From Terriglobia bacterium (GTDB taxonomy: Bacteria; Acidobacteriota; Terriglobia; Acidiferrales; UBA7541): a stretch of DNA of 64,000 bases. The notes below the pieces were generated by a model. The model was given only the letters and a program-made list of their open reading frames with translations, did not search any database and had not been told where the DNA came from. How positions within the stretch are numbered: position 1 is the first letter of the stretch; each line of letters begins with the position of its first letter. The stretch spans positions 372,001 to 436,000 of the forward strand of contig JAIQEW010000001.1 of NCBI GenBank assembly GCA_020073605.1, written 5' to 3'. The position numbers and the translations under genes are program-made. This document shows, one piece after another, positions 20,866 to 30,143 of this stretch.

Positions 20866-22737
20866 TTACCTGTCCTTCGGCGCAGGCGCCTGGCTCTGCT
20901 GCCGGCGAAGTCGCGCCGCTACGAGCCGGATTTCGTCGAACGTGATCTCCGGCGGCAACGCGTCTTTGAGCGTCCTGAGCCGTTCAACGCCGAGGCGGAT
21001 GCACGCTTCTTCAATCATTACCCTCCTTGGGTGGTCGACCCAGCCGGATTGAAATTCCAGCTTTCCGCGTTCGACCAGATCGGCGACCATCGATATCACG
21101 GTCGAAGCCTGCCGCCCGCGAATTTTCGCGATTTCGTCGAATGTATGTCCTTTCGCGAGCAGTCGCATCGTTTCCTCGGCTTGCTTGGTGCTCTTCTTGG
21201 GTGTCTCGGTTGTGCGCGCGCCGCCGCGGAAATGTTTCAGCACATCCAGAATTTGCTGGCCGTACAGCTCGGTCTTGCGTTCGCCGAATCCCGAGACGCG
21301 CCGAAGCTCCGGAAGCGATTTGGGGTGTACGCGGCAGAGTTCGTCTAAAGAGGTATCGTGCATGACGACAAAGGCAGGAAGTCCGCTTCCCTTGGCCGTC
21401 GTGCGCCGCCATTCGCGGAGATACTCGCGCAACTCTGGGTCAACGTCGGCCGCGCCGTCAGCTCTTTTCACGGGCTTTCCGCGTCCAAGCTCTGGCGCCT
21501 CGGCTGGTTTGGCCAGCCAATCGGGTTCACCGCTACACGAGTCGCAGGCCGAACACGATTTCCATTTCGGAGTTTCTCCAAAATGAGTGCAAATCTCGTG
21601 ATGGCGGCACTTCTGCGGCTCGACGAAGCTGCGGATCTCGTCATAGCGCTGCCAGGCGCGCTTTTGTTCCGCCGGGTCGGTCATCTCTTTGATGAAATGG
21701 ACCAGCAGGGCCGTATCCCGCTTCTGCCAGAGGAGCAGACAATCCGCCGGATCGCCATCGCGTCCGGCGCGGCCGGCTTCCTGATAATACTGTTCGATCG
21801 ATTTTGGCAGCGAGAGATGAATCACGGCTCGAACGGCGGCTTTGTTGATGCCCAATCCGAAAGCGACCGTGCCCACCAGCACCCGCACTTCGTCCGACAT
21901 CCAGCGTTCCTGATTTTGCCTTCGGCTGGCGGTATCCATCTTCCCGTGGTATCCGATCGCGGCGATTCCTTTTTCCTCCAGGAAATCGATGGTCTCCTCC
22001 ACCCTTGCAATCGTGGGTGAGTACACGATCACGCTGCTGCCCGCATGTTTGCGCAGCGCCGTTACCAGCAGGTCCGGCTGCGTTCGCGCGTCGCATTGTT
22101 TGACGATGTACCGCAAATTCGGCCGGTGAAAGCTGGCGATGTACTTGTCCGGATCGCGCAGTTGGAGCTGGTCGATGATGTCGTGGCGCACTCGTTGCGT
22201 CGCGCTCGCGGTGAAAGCCGCGATCGGGCACGTTGGAAAATGCTTCCGCAGGCGGCTCAACTGCCGGTAGTCAGGCCGAAACTCGTGCCCCCATTCCGAT
22301 ATGCAATGGGCTTCATCAATGGCAAACAGCCCAATGGGCACTTTCTCGAGCCACGAGATGGTGTCCTCCTGCGCGAGGCGCTCCGGCGACACGTACAGCA
22401 GCCGGTATCGCCCCTCGCGCGCCCCGCGGATTACCGAAGCTTTTTCGGCGCCCGTCAGGGAGCTGTTCAGCAGCGCCCCTTCGATCCCCATTTGTGCGAG
22501 TTGCGCCACCTGATCCTGCATTAGTGCGATCAGAGGAGAAATCACCACGACGGTTTTTCCCGGCAGCATCGCGGCCGGCAGTTGATAGCAGAGCGACTTG
22601 CCTCCGCCGGTGGGCATAACCACGCAGGTGTCCCGGCCTCCTAGCAAGCTCTGCACGATTCTTTGCTGTAAGGGACGAAACGAGTCGTACCCCCAGTAGC
22701 GCCGCAGAGCTGCGAGAAGGTCTGTTTCGGCAAGCAT
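20866..22737 (-). CDS. recQ: ATP-dependent DNA helicase RecQ
   Basis: 3'-5' DNA helicase of 623 residues from the ATG at 22737. The domains are complete: helicase core with Walker A MPTGGGKSLCY, DEAH box AIDEAHCISEWGHEFRPDYR and motif VI QEAGRAGRDG; a zinc-binding RecQ-C region with four Cys (CRHHEIC and CSACDSC); an HRDC domain (about 460-530, SLPELRRVSGFGERK); and a C-terminal HTH_40-like segment (about 550-625). It processes stalled forks and recombination intermediates. It is transcribed alone. Confidence 0.95.
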   Translation of the reverse strand: MLAETDLLAALRRYWGYDSFRPLQQRIVQSLLGGRDTCVVMPTGGGKSLCYQLPAAMLPGKTVVVISPLIALMQDQVAQLAQMGIEGALLNSSLTGAEKASVIRGAREGRYRLLYVSPERLAQEDTISWLEKVPIGLFAIDEAHCISEWGHEFRPDYRQLSRLRKHFPTCPIAAFTASATQRVRHDIIDQLQLRDPDKYIASFHRPNLRYIVKQCDARTQPDLLVTALRKHAGSSVIVYSPTIARVEETIDFLEEKGIAAIGYHGKMDTASRRQNQERWMSDEVRVLVGTVAFGLGINKAAVRAVIHLSLPKSIEQYYQEAGRAGRDGDPADCLLLWQKRDTALLVHFIKEMTDPAEQKRAWQRYDEIRSFVEPQKCRHHEICTHFGETPKWKSCSACDSCSGEPDWLAKPAEAPELGRGKPVKRADGAADVDPELREYLREWRRTTAKGSGLPAFVVMHDTSLDELCRVHPKSLPELRRVSGFGERKTELYGQQILDVLKHFRGGARTTETPKKSTKQAEETMRLLAKGHTFDEIAKIRGRQASTVISMVADLVERGKLEFQSGWVDHPRRVMIEEACIRLGVERLRTLKDALPPEITFDEIRLVAARLRRQQSQAPAPKDR

Positions 22738-22840
22738 GGTGAGAGTATAGATGGCGCGCCGGATACCGTCGATCCTCGGCAAGTACGGCAGTAGAAATCG
22801 CTGCACTTGCCATTTGCGAGATAAATCCTAGAATTGGTCT

Positions 22841-23104
22841 ATGTCTGCCAGCCTGCTTCCGGCGCTCTGGCGCTCGATTGTTGTCACGGTCCGCGTCCTC
22901 TGGCGCGTCACGCGCCAGCTCTTTCACGAGGCGACCGGTGCTCTGTTCGCCGTCTTCGCTGCCTACGGCGCGTTCGCTGCGTGGAGGCAATGGAAGTATC
23001 ACCCTGCCCAGTGGCAGTGGATCACAGGCATCGCTGTTGTCTATGCCATAATGATGGCCGCATTCGCGTTCGGAGCGTTTCGCCGGGCGCGGCGCGTCCG
23101 CTGA
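22841..23104 (+). CDS. Small membrane protein
   Basis: An 87-residue protein with two predicted membrane helices (about 28-47 and 61-80) and Arg-rich ends, giving a small positively charged inner-membrane protein. The ATG start at 22841 lies 103 bases from the recQ start on the opposite strand and 31 bases upstream of the mutase gene, so it may be the first gene of that unit. No family is recognised. Confidence 0.6.
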   Translation: MSASLLPALWRSIVVTVRVLWRVTRQLFHEATGALFAVFAAYGAFAAWRQWKYHPAQWQWITGIAVVYAIMMAAFAFGAFRRARRVR

Positions 23105-23135
23105 GTCTGAAAGATTCGATCTTCGCCCCTTCGCC

Positions 23136-24755
23136 ATGAAGGAAGAAACCACGAAACGAGCCGAAGCCTCCGAGCGAAAATCCGCCTCCACCACCGGTCT
23201 GCCGATCGAGGCTGTCGTCGGCCCGGACGACCTCTCCGGCTGGGACCCGGAGCGCGACCTCGGCTATCCCGGCCAGTTCCCGTTCACCCGCGGCGTCTAT
23301 CCCACGATGTACCGCGGCCGCCTTTGGACCATGCGCCAGTACGCCGGCTTCGGCTCCGCCGTCGAATCAAACCGCCGCTACCGCTATCTGCTGGAGCAGG
23401 GCCAGACGGGACTCTCGGTCGCGTTCGATTTGCCCACGCAGATCGGCATGGACTCCGATCACCCTCTCGCGCTGGGCGAGGTCGGCAAAGTCGGCGTCGC
23501 GATCGACTCGCTCGAAGACATGCAGACTCTTTTCGATGGCATTCCGCTCGAGCGCATCTCGACCTCGATGACGATCAATTCGACCGCGGCCATTCTGCTC
23601 GCGCTCTACGTCGCTGTGGCCAGGCAGCAGGGTGCCAGCCTCGCGCGGCTCTCCGGCACGGTGCAGAACGACATCCTCAAGGAATATATCGCGCGCGGCA
23701 CGTACATCTACCCGCTTCGGCCCGCAATGCGCATCGTCACGGACATTCTCGGCTGGTGCCGCCGCGAGCTGCCCAACTGGAACGCGATTTCGGTCTCCGG
23801 CTATCACATTCGCGAGGCTGGATCGACCGACGTCCAGGAAGTCGCCTTCACCCTCGCGAACGGAATCGCCTACGTCGAGGCGGCTGTCAGCGCCGGGTTG
23901 CAGGTGGACGAATTCGCGCCGCAGATTTCTTTCTTCTTCAACTCGCACAACGAATTCCTGATGCAGATCGCGAAGTTCCGCGCCGCGCGGCGCCTCTGGG
24001 CACGCACCATGCGCCACCGCTTCAGCGCCCGCGACCCTCGTTCCATGATGCTGCGCTTCCACGTCCAGACGGCGGGATCGTCGCTCACGGCGCAGCAGCC
24101 CGAAAACAACCTCGTGCGCGTCGCGCTTCAATGCCTCGCCGCCGTGCTCGGGGGCTGCCAGTCGCTCCACGCGAATGGCCTCGACGAGGCCCTCGCCCTG
24201 CCCACCGAGCGCGCGGCTCTTCTCGCCCTGCGCACCCAGCAGATCATTGCTCAGGAAACGGGCGTTGCCAACACGATGGACCCGGTCGCCGGTTCCTACG
24301 CGATCGAGAAGCTGACGAACGAAATCGAATCCGCCGCGCAAGCCTATATCTCCAAGATTGACGCGCTCGGCGGGATGCTTCGCGCGATCGAGACAGGCTA
24401 CGTCCAGATGGAAATCCAGAAGGCTGCGTATGAATACCAGCAGGCCGTCGAACGTGGCGAGCAGGTGGTCGTAGGCGTCAATCGCTTTCAAGCGGAAGAG
24501 GAGCAGCCGATCCCGACGCTGCGGATCGACCCGGAAATCGAGCGATCGCAGGTGGCGCGCCTCAACGCGCTCCGCGCCCGGCGCGACGCAGCCAAATCGC
24601 GCGCGGCTCTGGAAGAGGTCGAACGTCGCGCTCGAGGGACCGAAAACTTGATGCCCGCGATCCTCGCGGCGGTCGAAGCCTACGCCACCGTCGGTGAAAT
24701 TTCCGACGCGCTCCGCCGCGCCTTCGGCGAATACCACGAATCCGTCGTCATTTGA
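23136..24755 (+). CDS. Methylmalonyl-CoA mutase family protein, large (substrate-binding) subunit
   Basis: Acyl-CoA mutase alpha chain of 539 residues that ends before a B12-binding domain, so it needs a separate small subunit. Motifs include [14 protein letters not shown] with Tyr55, [34 protein letters not shown] and [11 protein letters not shown]. By comparison with Propionibacterium mutase, the residues equivalent to Tyr89, Arg207 and His244 are all kept, which favours methylmalonyl-CoA over isobutyryl-CoA. The cobalamin-binding partner is not in the window. It probably interconverts succinyl- and methylmalonyl-CoA in propionate metabolism and depends on the B12 uptake locus at 54-60 kb. 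Confidence 0.9.
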   Translation: MKEETTKRAEASERKSASTTGLPIEAVVGPDDLSGWDPERDLGYPGQFPFTRGVYPTMYRGRLWTMRQYAGFGSAVESNRRYRYLLEQGQTGLSVAFDLPTQIGMDSDHPLALGEVGKVGVAIDSLEDMQTLFDGIPLERISTSMTINSTAAILLALYVAVARQQGASLARLSGTVQNDILKEYIARGTYIYPLRPAMRIVTDILGWCRRELPNWNAISVSGYHIREAGSTDVQEVAFTLANGIAYVEAAVSAGLQVDEFAPQISFFFNSHNEFLMQIAKFRAARRLWARTMRHRFSARDPRSMMLRFHVQTAGSSLTAQQPENNLVRVALQCLAAVLGGCQSLHANGLDEALALPTERAALLALRTQQIIAQETGVANTMDPVAGSYAIEKLTNEIESAAQAYISKIDALGGMLRAIETGYVQMEIQKAAYEYQQAVERGEQVVVGVNRFQAEEEQPIPTLRIDPEIERSQVARLNALRARRDAAKSRAALEEVERRARGTENLMPAILAAVEAYATVGEISDALRRAFGEYHESVVI

Positions 24756-24795
24756 GCTGTTGTAGGGGTGCAGTCCGCCGCGGTGGACGACGAAG

Positions 24796-24860
24796 GATCT
24801 CTCCTCGCGTCTGTGTTTCTCTGCGTCCTCTGCGTCTCTGCGGTGTGTTTTCTCCAGGTG
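24796..24860. repeat. Degenerate CTCTG(C/T)G-type intergenic repeat
   Basis: The spacer between the mutase gene and maf is made of iterated degenerate units around CTCTGCG/CTCTGTG; the complement reads as repeated CGCAGAG. A related stretch occurs at about 33070-33105, downstream of pyrC. Similar sequence runs are common between genes in several bacterial phyla. It is not coding, although it leaves an open frame upstream of maf. Confidence 0.6.
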
Positions 24861-24887
24861 CTCTGTGTTAAGTTTTTCCTTTCCGAA

Positions 24888-25478
24888 ATGAAACTCATCC
24901 TCGCATCGGCCTCACCCCGGCGGGCCGAAATCCTGCGCAATGCCGGAATCGCGTTCGAAACTCGCGCCGCGCTTCTCGACGAATCGCGCCGCCCCGGCGA
25001 GCTGCGCGCCGACTACGTCCGCCGCCTGGCGCTTGGAAAAGCTCGCGCGGTAGCCAATGCGGAGCAGGATTCCGGCGATCGCCTTTACCTGGGTGCCGAT
25101 ACGATCGTGGTCGCAGGCGACGAGATTCTGGGAAAACCCTCGTCGGAGGAAGATGCCCGCCGCATGCTCCGTCTCCTAAGCGGGGCCGTGCACGAGGTGC
25201 ACACCGGCGTTGCTTTGGTGAGGCGACCCGGTGCGATGGAAGGTCTCATCGAAGAGATCACCCGCGTCACCTTCGCTCCGCTCTCCGACGATGACATCGA
25301 GGGCTACATCGCCACCGGCGAACCATTCGACAAGGCCGGCGCGTACGCGATCCAGGGTATCGGCGGACGCTACATCACTCGAATCGAGGGGTGCTACTTC
25401 AACGTGATGGGCTTGCCGCTCGCGCGGCTGTGGTCATTCTTGCGGGACTTCGGATGGCGGGAATCGGTGCCCGATTAA
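24888..25478 (+). CDS. maf: Maf family nucleotide pyrophosphatase
   Basis: House-cleaning nucleoside triphosphate pyrophosphatase, 196 residues. The signature LILASASPRRAEILRNAG at the N-terminus binds the triphosphate; GADTIV, LGKPSSEEDA and the KAGAYAIQG segment complete the family pattern. Maf proteins hydrolyse dTTP/UTP or modified pyrimidine nucleotides and can affect septation. The ATG at 24888 is chosen because the family starts there; upstream in-frame sequence is the repeat described above. Confidence 0.95.
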   Translation: MKLILASASPRRAEILRNAGIAFETRAALLDESRRPGELRADYVRRLALGKARAVANAEQDSGDRLYLGADTIVVAGDEILGKPSSEEDARRMLRLLSGAVHEVHTGVALVRRPGAMEGLIEEITRVTFAPLSDDDIEGYIATGEPFDKAGAYAIQGIGGRYITRIEGCYFNVMGLPLARLWSFLRDFGWRESVPD

Positions 25479-25496
25479 GCGCCCTGAAATGAAAAA

Positions 25497-25524
25497 CGGC
25501 GGCCCCGGGCAATCGGGGTCGCCG
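25497..25524. terminator. Bidirectional hairpin terminator between maf and tatA
   Basis: An 11-bp stem with one G-U pair (25497-25507 and 25514-25524) and a 6-base loop lies between the convergent genes. On the minus strand it is followed directly by five T, a good intrinsic terminator for tatA; on the plus strand a short CTTTG follows, weaker for maf. Confidence 0.75.
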
Positions 25525-25566
25525 CTTTGAAAACCTTCGATCTACTCGCCGGACAACTCAGGCGAG

Positions 25567-25788
25567 CTACTTCTTCTCTTCCACGGGCGTCGCGGCTGGC
25601 GGAGCAGCGGCCGGAGGGTTCGCCGGCTGGCTCGTCTGCGTTGGCTGCGGCTGGTCGCCGCGCATGCCTTCCTTGAATTCGCGAACTCCCTGTCCGAGTC
25701 CCTTCATCACCTCGGGAATCTTGCGCCCGCCAAAAAGCACGAGGATGACGATTGCAATAATCAGCAAATGCATGGGGCTGTCCCACAT
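25567..25788 (-). CDS. tatA: Twin-arginine translocase subunit TatA/TatE
   Basis: Pore-forming Tat component of 73 residues. It has one N-terminal membrane helix (LLIIAIVILVLFGGRKIPEV), the FGG hinge and the amphipathic helix GLGQGVREFKEGM, then a Pro/Gln-rich tail ending in EEKK. The ATG at 25788 has an AGGTAGGT site upstream; an in-frame GTG at 25806 is the alternative. tatC is not adjacent. It would serve folded exported proteins such as the Tat-signal redox protein at 45-46.7 kb. Confidence 0.93.
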   Translation of the reverse strand: MWDSPMHLLIIAIVILVLFGGRKIPEVMKGLGQGVREFKEGMRGDQPQPTQTSQPANPPAAAPPAATPVEEKK

Positions 25789-25853
25789 AGGGTACCTACC
25801 TTTCACGCCCGGGCTCGACCGCCCCGGGTTCCCCGGTCTTGCCTGCCTATCGC

Positions 25854-27758
25854 CTAAAGTATAACACGCTCGTCGCCCACCCGCCGCGTCACGTGCTCGC
25901 GGTCCAGGTATTCCAGCAGCGGGATCGCGTATTTGCGCGTGATTCCGGCCAGCTCCTTGAACGCGATCATCGTGAGCCGGTTGCCCTGCTCCTTGTGGTA
26001 CTTGGCAAGAAGTTCGCGAAGCCGCGCGACCGCGGTCCTGTGGAAGACGAAGTCGTCCGCCACTTTGATCAGCACGCCCTCGCGCAGGAGGATCTGCAAG
26101 ATCTTTTGCGCCCGGCTGGCCTCAACCGGCAGCTTCTCGAGCACGGCGGAGACGCTCGGCACGCTCAGCCCGGCGCCCTCGAACGCCTGCTCGATCAGCT
26201 TCTTGGCGCGCGCCTCTTCCGCCGAAAGAGCGATCTCGCGCCCGGCGCGTTGCACCAGGCCTCCCGTCACAGCCACCGCTTTTGCCCTCACCAGATCTTC
26301 GAGCGCCGCATCGAAGACCTCGGGGCGGGGATTCCCGGCGCGCCCGCGCAGCTCCTGTTTCGGGATTCCCGGCAGCAGGGGGTTCGCGCTATGGAATTGC
26401 TCCACGGCTTCGCGCAGCGCGACGGCGCACTTCTCCACCGCCTGTGCGGCCGCCAGTGTGAGCGGCTGTTCGCTGAGGATTCGCAGCCGCTTCTGCTCCG
26501 CGAGTTTCGTAGCCGTTTCTCGAATTTCGGCTTCCACCCATCCAGTCCGCGCACGGACATCGTCGAGCGTGAGTCCGCGGGGGGTCGCCTCCGCGAGTGC
26601 CGCAAGAAACTCTTCCCGATCCCCATGTTCGAGCGTCTCAAGAAACTCCCGCGCCGCCGGATCGTCCCGCCGGTGACGCCGCGCAGCGGAGTCAATCACC
26701 ACGCCTCCCCCGATCGTCACCACGGGAGAAAACTGGCGCAGGATGAACCGGTCCCCCGGTAACACCAGCATCTCGCCATCCAGCCGCAATTGCGCCAGTG
26801 CCGACCCGCCGGGCGCAAGCTCCGCGCCTTCCAGCAGCACAATCTCCGCGATCGCCTCGGCCGAGCCCTGATGAAAATGTGCTCGCGCGCGGTTCTTGAG
26901 AGGCCGCGCCGAAGGCAGCAGCGTGATCCGTGCATCGACCTTCTTCGTGGGGTTGAAAACTCCGGGCGCGCCCAGCACCATTCCCCGCTGAATCTCCGCG
27001 TGATCGATGCCGGAGAGATTTACGGCCGTTCTTTGTCCCGCCACGGCCCGCCCGATGGGCTTGCCGCCCGAGTGCAATCCCCGCACTCGTACGCTCCTGC
27101 GCGCCGGGTACAGTTCCACTTCATCGTCGATTTTCACCGCTCCGGAAATCAGAGTTCCGGTCACCACAGTGCCGAAGCCCTTCGTGGCAAATGATCGGTC
27201 GATGGGCAGCCGAAAATGCCGCGTCAGGTCCTTCTCCGGCACGTCGTGCGCCACGCGCAGCAGCGCTTGCTTCAATTCGTCGAGGCCCGCGCCGGTCCGC
27301 GCGCTCACCGGGATGATCGGCGCGCCTTCCAGAAACGATCCGCGCACGAATTCCTCCACTTCGAGCCGCACCAGCCCCAGCATCTCCGCATCGACCAGAT
27401 CCGATTTCGTGATGGCCACCAGTCCCCGCGGAATTCCCAGCAGCCGGCATATGTCGAAATGCTCGCGCGTCTGCGGCTTGATGGATTCGTCTCCGGCCAC
27501 CACCAGCAGGACCACGTCAATTCCGCCCGCCCCCGCCAGCATGTTGCGCACGAATCGTTCGTGCCCCGGCACATCGACCAAGCCGATCTTGACGTCTCCC
27601 AGATCGAGAAATGCGAAGCCGAGATCGATTGTGATTCCCCGGCGTTTCTCTTCTTCGAGGCGGTCGGGATTCGTTCCGGTGAGGGCCTCGACGAGAGCGG
27701 ATTTTCCGTGGTCGATGTGCCCGGCCGTTCCGACGATGATGTGTTTTGCGCTGGCCAT
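25854..27758 (-). CDS. selB: Selenocysteine-specific translation elongation factor SelB
   Basis: GTPase that delivers Sec-tRNA to UGA codons followed by a SECIS hairpin. The 634-residue length and domain order fit: G domain with GHIDHGKSALVEALTG, switch segment RRGITIDLGFAFLDL, DVPGHERFVRNM and ITKSDL; EF-Tu-like beta-barrel domains; then about 250 residues of winged-helix repeats that bind SECIS RNA. The ATG at 27758 was chosen over the GTG at 27779. selA, selC and selD are not in the window. Its presence supports reading the UGA at 46318-46320 as selenocysteine. Confidence 0.95.
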   Translation of the reverse strand: MASAKHIIVGTAGHIDHGKSALVEALTGTNPDRLEEEKRRGITIDLGFAFLDLGDVKIGLVDVPGHERFVRNMLAGAGGIDVVLLVVAGDESIKPQTREHFDICRLLGIPRGLVAITKSDLVDAEMLGLVRLEVEEFVRGSFLEGAPIIPVSARTGAGLDELKQALLRVAHDVPEKDLTRHFRLPIDRSFATKGFGTVVTGTLISGAVKIDDEVELYPARRSVRVRGLHSGGKPIGRAVAGQRTAVNLSGIDHAEIQRGMVLGAPGVFNPTKKVDARITLLPSARPLKNRARAHFHQGSAEAIAEIVLLEGAELAPGGSALAQLRLDGEMLVLPGDRFILRQFSPVVTIGGGVVIDSAARRHRRDDPAAREFLETLEHGDREEFLAALAEATPRGLTLDDVRARTGWVEAEIRETATKLAEQKRLRILSEQPLTLAAAQAVEKCAVALREAVEQFHSANPLLPGIPKQELRGRAGNPRPEVFDAALEDLVRAKAVAVTGGLVQRAGREIALSAEEARAKKLIEQAFEGAGLSVPSVSAVLEKLPVEASRAQKILQILLREGVLIKVADDFVFHRTAVARLRELLAKYHKEQGNRLTMIAFKELAGITRKYAIPLLEYLDREHVTRRVGDERVIL

Positions 27759-27828
27759 TAACGAGACAATTCCTCGCACGCTGATGCTAATGGAGCGTGG
27801 GATGTGCGGTCAAATCGGAAGGACAGCC

Positions 27829-28554
27829 TTACTTGGCGCGGCGCGCTGCAGAAGCGATTTCGGCGGCGATTGCGAGGGCAGCTTCGCGTGGGTTCGAGGC
27901 CGCAGTGATCGGCCGGCCGACCACAAGGTAGTCGGCTCCAGCATGGATGGCAGCCGCAGGCGTGGCCACGCGCGATTGGTCGTTCGCATCGCTGCTGGCG
28001 GGCCGCACGCCTGGCACCACAATCAGAAACTTTGGCCCGCACGCCCGGCGTATTGCCCGGGCTTCGTGCGCCGACGCCACCACTCCGTCGAGCCCCGCTT
28101 TTTTCGCAAGCTGGGCGAGCGCGATGGCGCGGGATGCAGGTGTCCCTGACATCCCGACTTGGCGTAGCGATGGAGCATCCATGCTGGTCAGAATCGTGAC
28201 TCCGAGAAGCGCCGGACGGTTCTTCTTGCCGGCCACAGCCTCCCGTGCCGCGCGCATCATGTCGTAGCCGCCGGACGTGTGCAGCGTCATCAGGCGCACC
28301 TTGGGCAGCTTGGCCGCCGCCGAGACCGCATGCGCCACGGTGTTCGGGATATCGTGGAATTTCAGGTCGAGGAAGATGCCGAAACCCAGGCCCGCGAGCT
28401 TTTTGACTGCCCGCGGACCCTCGGCTGTGAAGAGCTGGTTCCCCACCTTGAACAGGCCTGCTGCACCGCGAAGCCGGCCCGCCAAAGCGCAGGCCGGCCC
28501 CAGGCGATCAACATCCAGGGCTACGATTAGTCGCGATGGTACAGGAAGGGGCGT
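27829..28554 (-). CDS. pyrF: Orotidine 5'-phosphate decarboxylase
   Basis: Last step of UMP synthesis. The catalytic FLDLKFHDIPNTV (Asp-x-Lys-x-x-Asp) motif and the phosphate-binding VVPGVRP are clear. The conserved first strand LIVALDVD is encoded upstream of the first canonical start, a TTG at 28485. The frame stays open only a few codons above 28554 and contains no ATG, GTG or TTG there. An ACG at 28554, with GAGGTG five bases upstream, gives a normal 241-residue protein. Either a rare ACG start or a base error is likely. The 5' end overlaps rlpA by 28 bases. Confidence 0.88.
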   Translation of the reverse strand, partial: TPLPVPSRLIVALDVDRLGPACALAGRLRGAAGLFKVGNQLFTAEGPRAVKKLAGLGFGIFLDLKFHDIPNTVAHAVSAAAKLPKVRLMTLHTSGGYDMMRAAREAVAGKKNRPALLGVTILTSMDAPSLRQVGMSGTPASRAIALAQLAKKAGLDGVVASAHEARAIRRACGPKFLIVVPGVRPASSDANDQSRVATPAAAIHAGADYLVVGRPITAASNPREAALAIAAEIASAARRAK

Positions 28555-29030
28555 GAAGGCACCTCAAGCAGCTCCAGGCGGACCTTCGCCAGCCCGTGCT
28601 GGTCAAACCCTAGTCTCCGGGCAACCTCATAGGAGACGTCGAGCTCGCGACCCTCGACGTAGGGGCCGCGGTCATTGATTCGTACGATCTGGCTGCGGTG
28701 GTTCTTCGTATTTACAACCCTCACCACCGATCCGAGGGGCAGGGTCGGGTGAGCGGCCGTCTCGGCGTACATATCGTACGTCTCGCCGTTGGCCGTCGGT
28801 CGGCCGTCAAAATCCTCGCCGTACCAGCTCGTGGTGCATTCCCAGACCGCCAGCGGCTTGGCCTGGGGGGTGGCGTTTGAATTGGCGTTGGAAGTCGGTA
28901 GGGGGGCTGGTGCCAGTAGGGACGGGTTGCTCGCCTTTCCGGCCGCCTTTGGATTGGCGGACGGAGATAGGATAAGCATACCCAGTCCTAAGAACACCGA
29001 TTCGAGAACCACGAATATCTTAACTCTCAT
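28527..29030 (-). CDS. rlpA: RlpA-like septal ring lytic transglycosylase family protein
   Basis: A 167-residue exported protein with an N-terminal hydrophobic signal/anchor (about 1-25), an Ala/Pro/Asn-rich linker and a double-psi beta-barrel domain (about 65-160). The barrel has the RlpA motifs TSWYGEDFDGRPTANGE, TAAHPTLPLGSVVRV and RINDRGPYVEGRELDVS. RlpA proteins cleave or bind denuded peptidoglycan at division sites. No SPOR domain is present. It lies between pyrD and pyrF on the same strand and overlaps pyrF. Confidence 0.92.
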   Translation of the reverse strand: MRVKIFVVLESVFLGLGMLILSPSANPKAAGKASNPSLLAPAPLPTSNANSNATPQAKPLAVWECTTSWYGEDFDGRPTANGETYDMYAETAAHPTLPLGSVVRVVNTKNHRSQIVRINDRGPYVEGRELDVSYEVARRLGFDQHGLAKVRLELLEVPSRPFLYHRD

Positions 29031-29093
29031 TTGAATCTAACCTCCCTGAAATCAGTAAATTCTAGCATTCTTGGGTCCCGAAAAGCAACCGCA

Positions 29094-30047
29094 TCAAGCC
29101 TTCAGCGACCCTCGTAAGCTGCTGATTTCATGTAGATTTTCATCCCGGCACCACTCTTCGAGGCCTGCTACGAGCTTCTCTGAAGCCCTTGGGTCCGCGA
29201 AGTGTGCTGTGCCAACCTCAACCGCTGATGCGCCCGCCAGCAGATACTCAGCTACGTCGGGGGGCCTTTCGATGCCTCCGAGCCCTATGATCGGGATACT
29301 TATTACCCGACCCGCCTCATGAACCAGCCTTACGGTTATAGGTTTGATGCCCGCTCCGGACAATCCGCCCGCCGTACTACCGAGGCGGGACCTACGGGTG
29401 TGTGCGTCTATACACAGCGCAGGGTATGTGTTTGCGATCACGACGGCGTCGGCCCCGTTTGTTTCAGCGGCCTTCGCAATAAGTCCAATTGTTCCAACGG
29501 CAGGGGGGAGTTTTACCCACAGAGGGCGTTTACCAGCCTTCCTTGCCGCCGCTACTACCTCTGCCGTAAGAGTTGGGTTAGTACCATACTCGATTCCGCC
29601 GCGCTCCACGTTGGGGCAGGAGATGTTGAGTTCGTAGGCTGCCAAGCCTTCCGCGTCCTCCAGGATCCGGATCACCTCGACGTACTCGGCGATCGTGTGC
29701 CCGAAGACATTGGCGATGATCGGCGTGTCGTATTTCCGGAGTTGGGGAAGCTTGTCGGTGATGAAAGCCCGCACTCCGATGTTTTGCAGGCCGATCGCGT
29801 TGACCATCCCGCTGGGCGTTTCGCACATGCGCGGTGCAGGTGCGCCGGCCATCGGCTCGAGCGAAAGCCCTTTTACGACGATTCCGCCGAGCTTGTTGAG
29901 ATCCACCAGTTCGGCGAATTCGATCCCGTAGCCGAACGTGCCACAGGCCGCAATAATTGGGTTTTTGAAGGGAAGGCTACCGACTCTGACTCGGAGGTCA
30001 ACCCCCGAGGGACGGACGGGGATGCGTACCCGCTCGGGCGAACTCAC
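29094..30047 (-). CDS. pyrD: Dihydroorotate dehydrogenase (class 1B type)
   Basis: FMN enzyme that oxidises dihydroorotate to orotate. Visible motifs are NPIIAACGTFGYG, the catalytic cysteine loop ELNISCPNV (Cys rather than the Ser of class 2), VKLPPAVG, ANTYPALCID and the C-terminal phosphate-binding GLGGIERPPD and AVEVGTAHF. A soluble class 1B enzyme usually needs the PyrK electron-transfer subunit; no pyrK is adjacent. The GTG at 30047 gives 317-318 residues and avoids overlap with the divergent pyrR. Confidence 0.92.
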   Translation of the reverse strand: MSSPERVRIPVRPSGVDLRVRVGSLPFKNPIIAACGTFGYGIEFAELVDLNKLGGIVVKGLSLEPMAGAPAPRMCETPSGMVNAIGLQNIGVRAFITDKLPQLRKYDTPIIANVFGHTIAEYVEVIRILEDAEGLAAYELNISCPNVERGGIEYGTNPTLTAEVVAAARKAGKRPLWVKLPPAVGTIGLIAKAAETNGADAVVIANTYPALCIDAHTRRSRLGSTAGGLSGAGIKPITVRLVHEAGRVISIPIIGLGGIERPPDVAEYLLAGASAVEVGTAHFADPRASEKLVAGLEEWCRDENLHEISSLRGSLKA

Positions 30048-30143
30048 TGACGACAGTCTAACATGGCGGTCAAGATTTCCTTTCTCGATCCTCGATTCCG
30101 GCGCTGCGAACCCGCTGCCGTCTGTGCTAGGATGAGGCACCCG

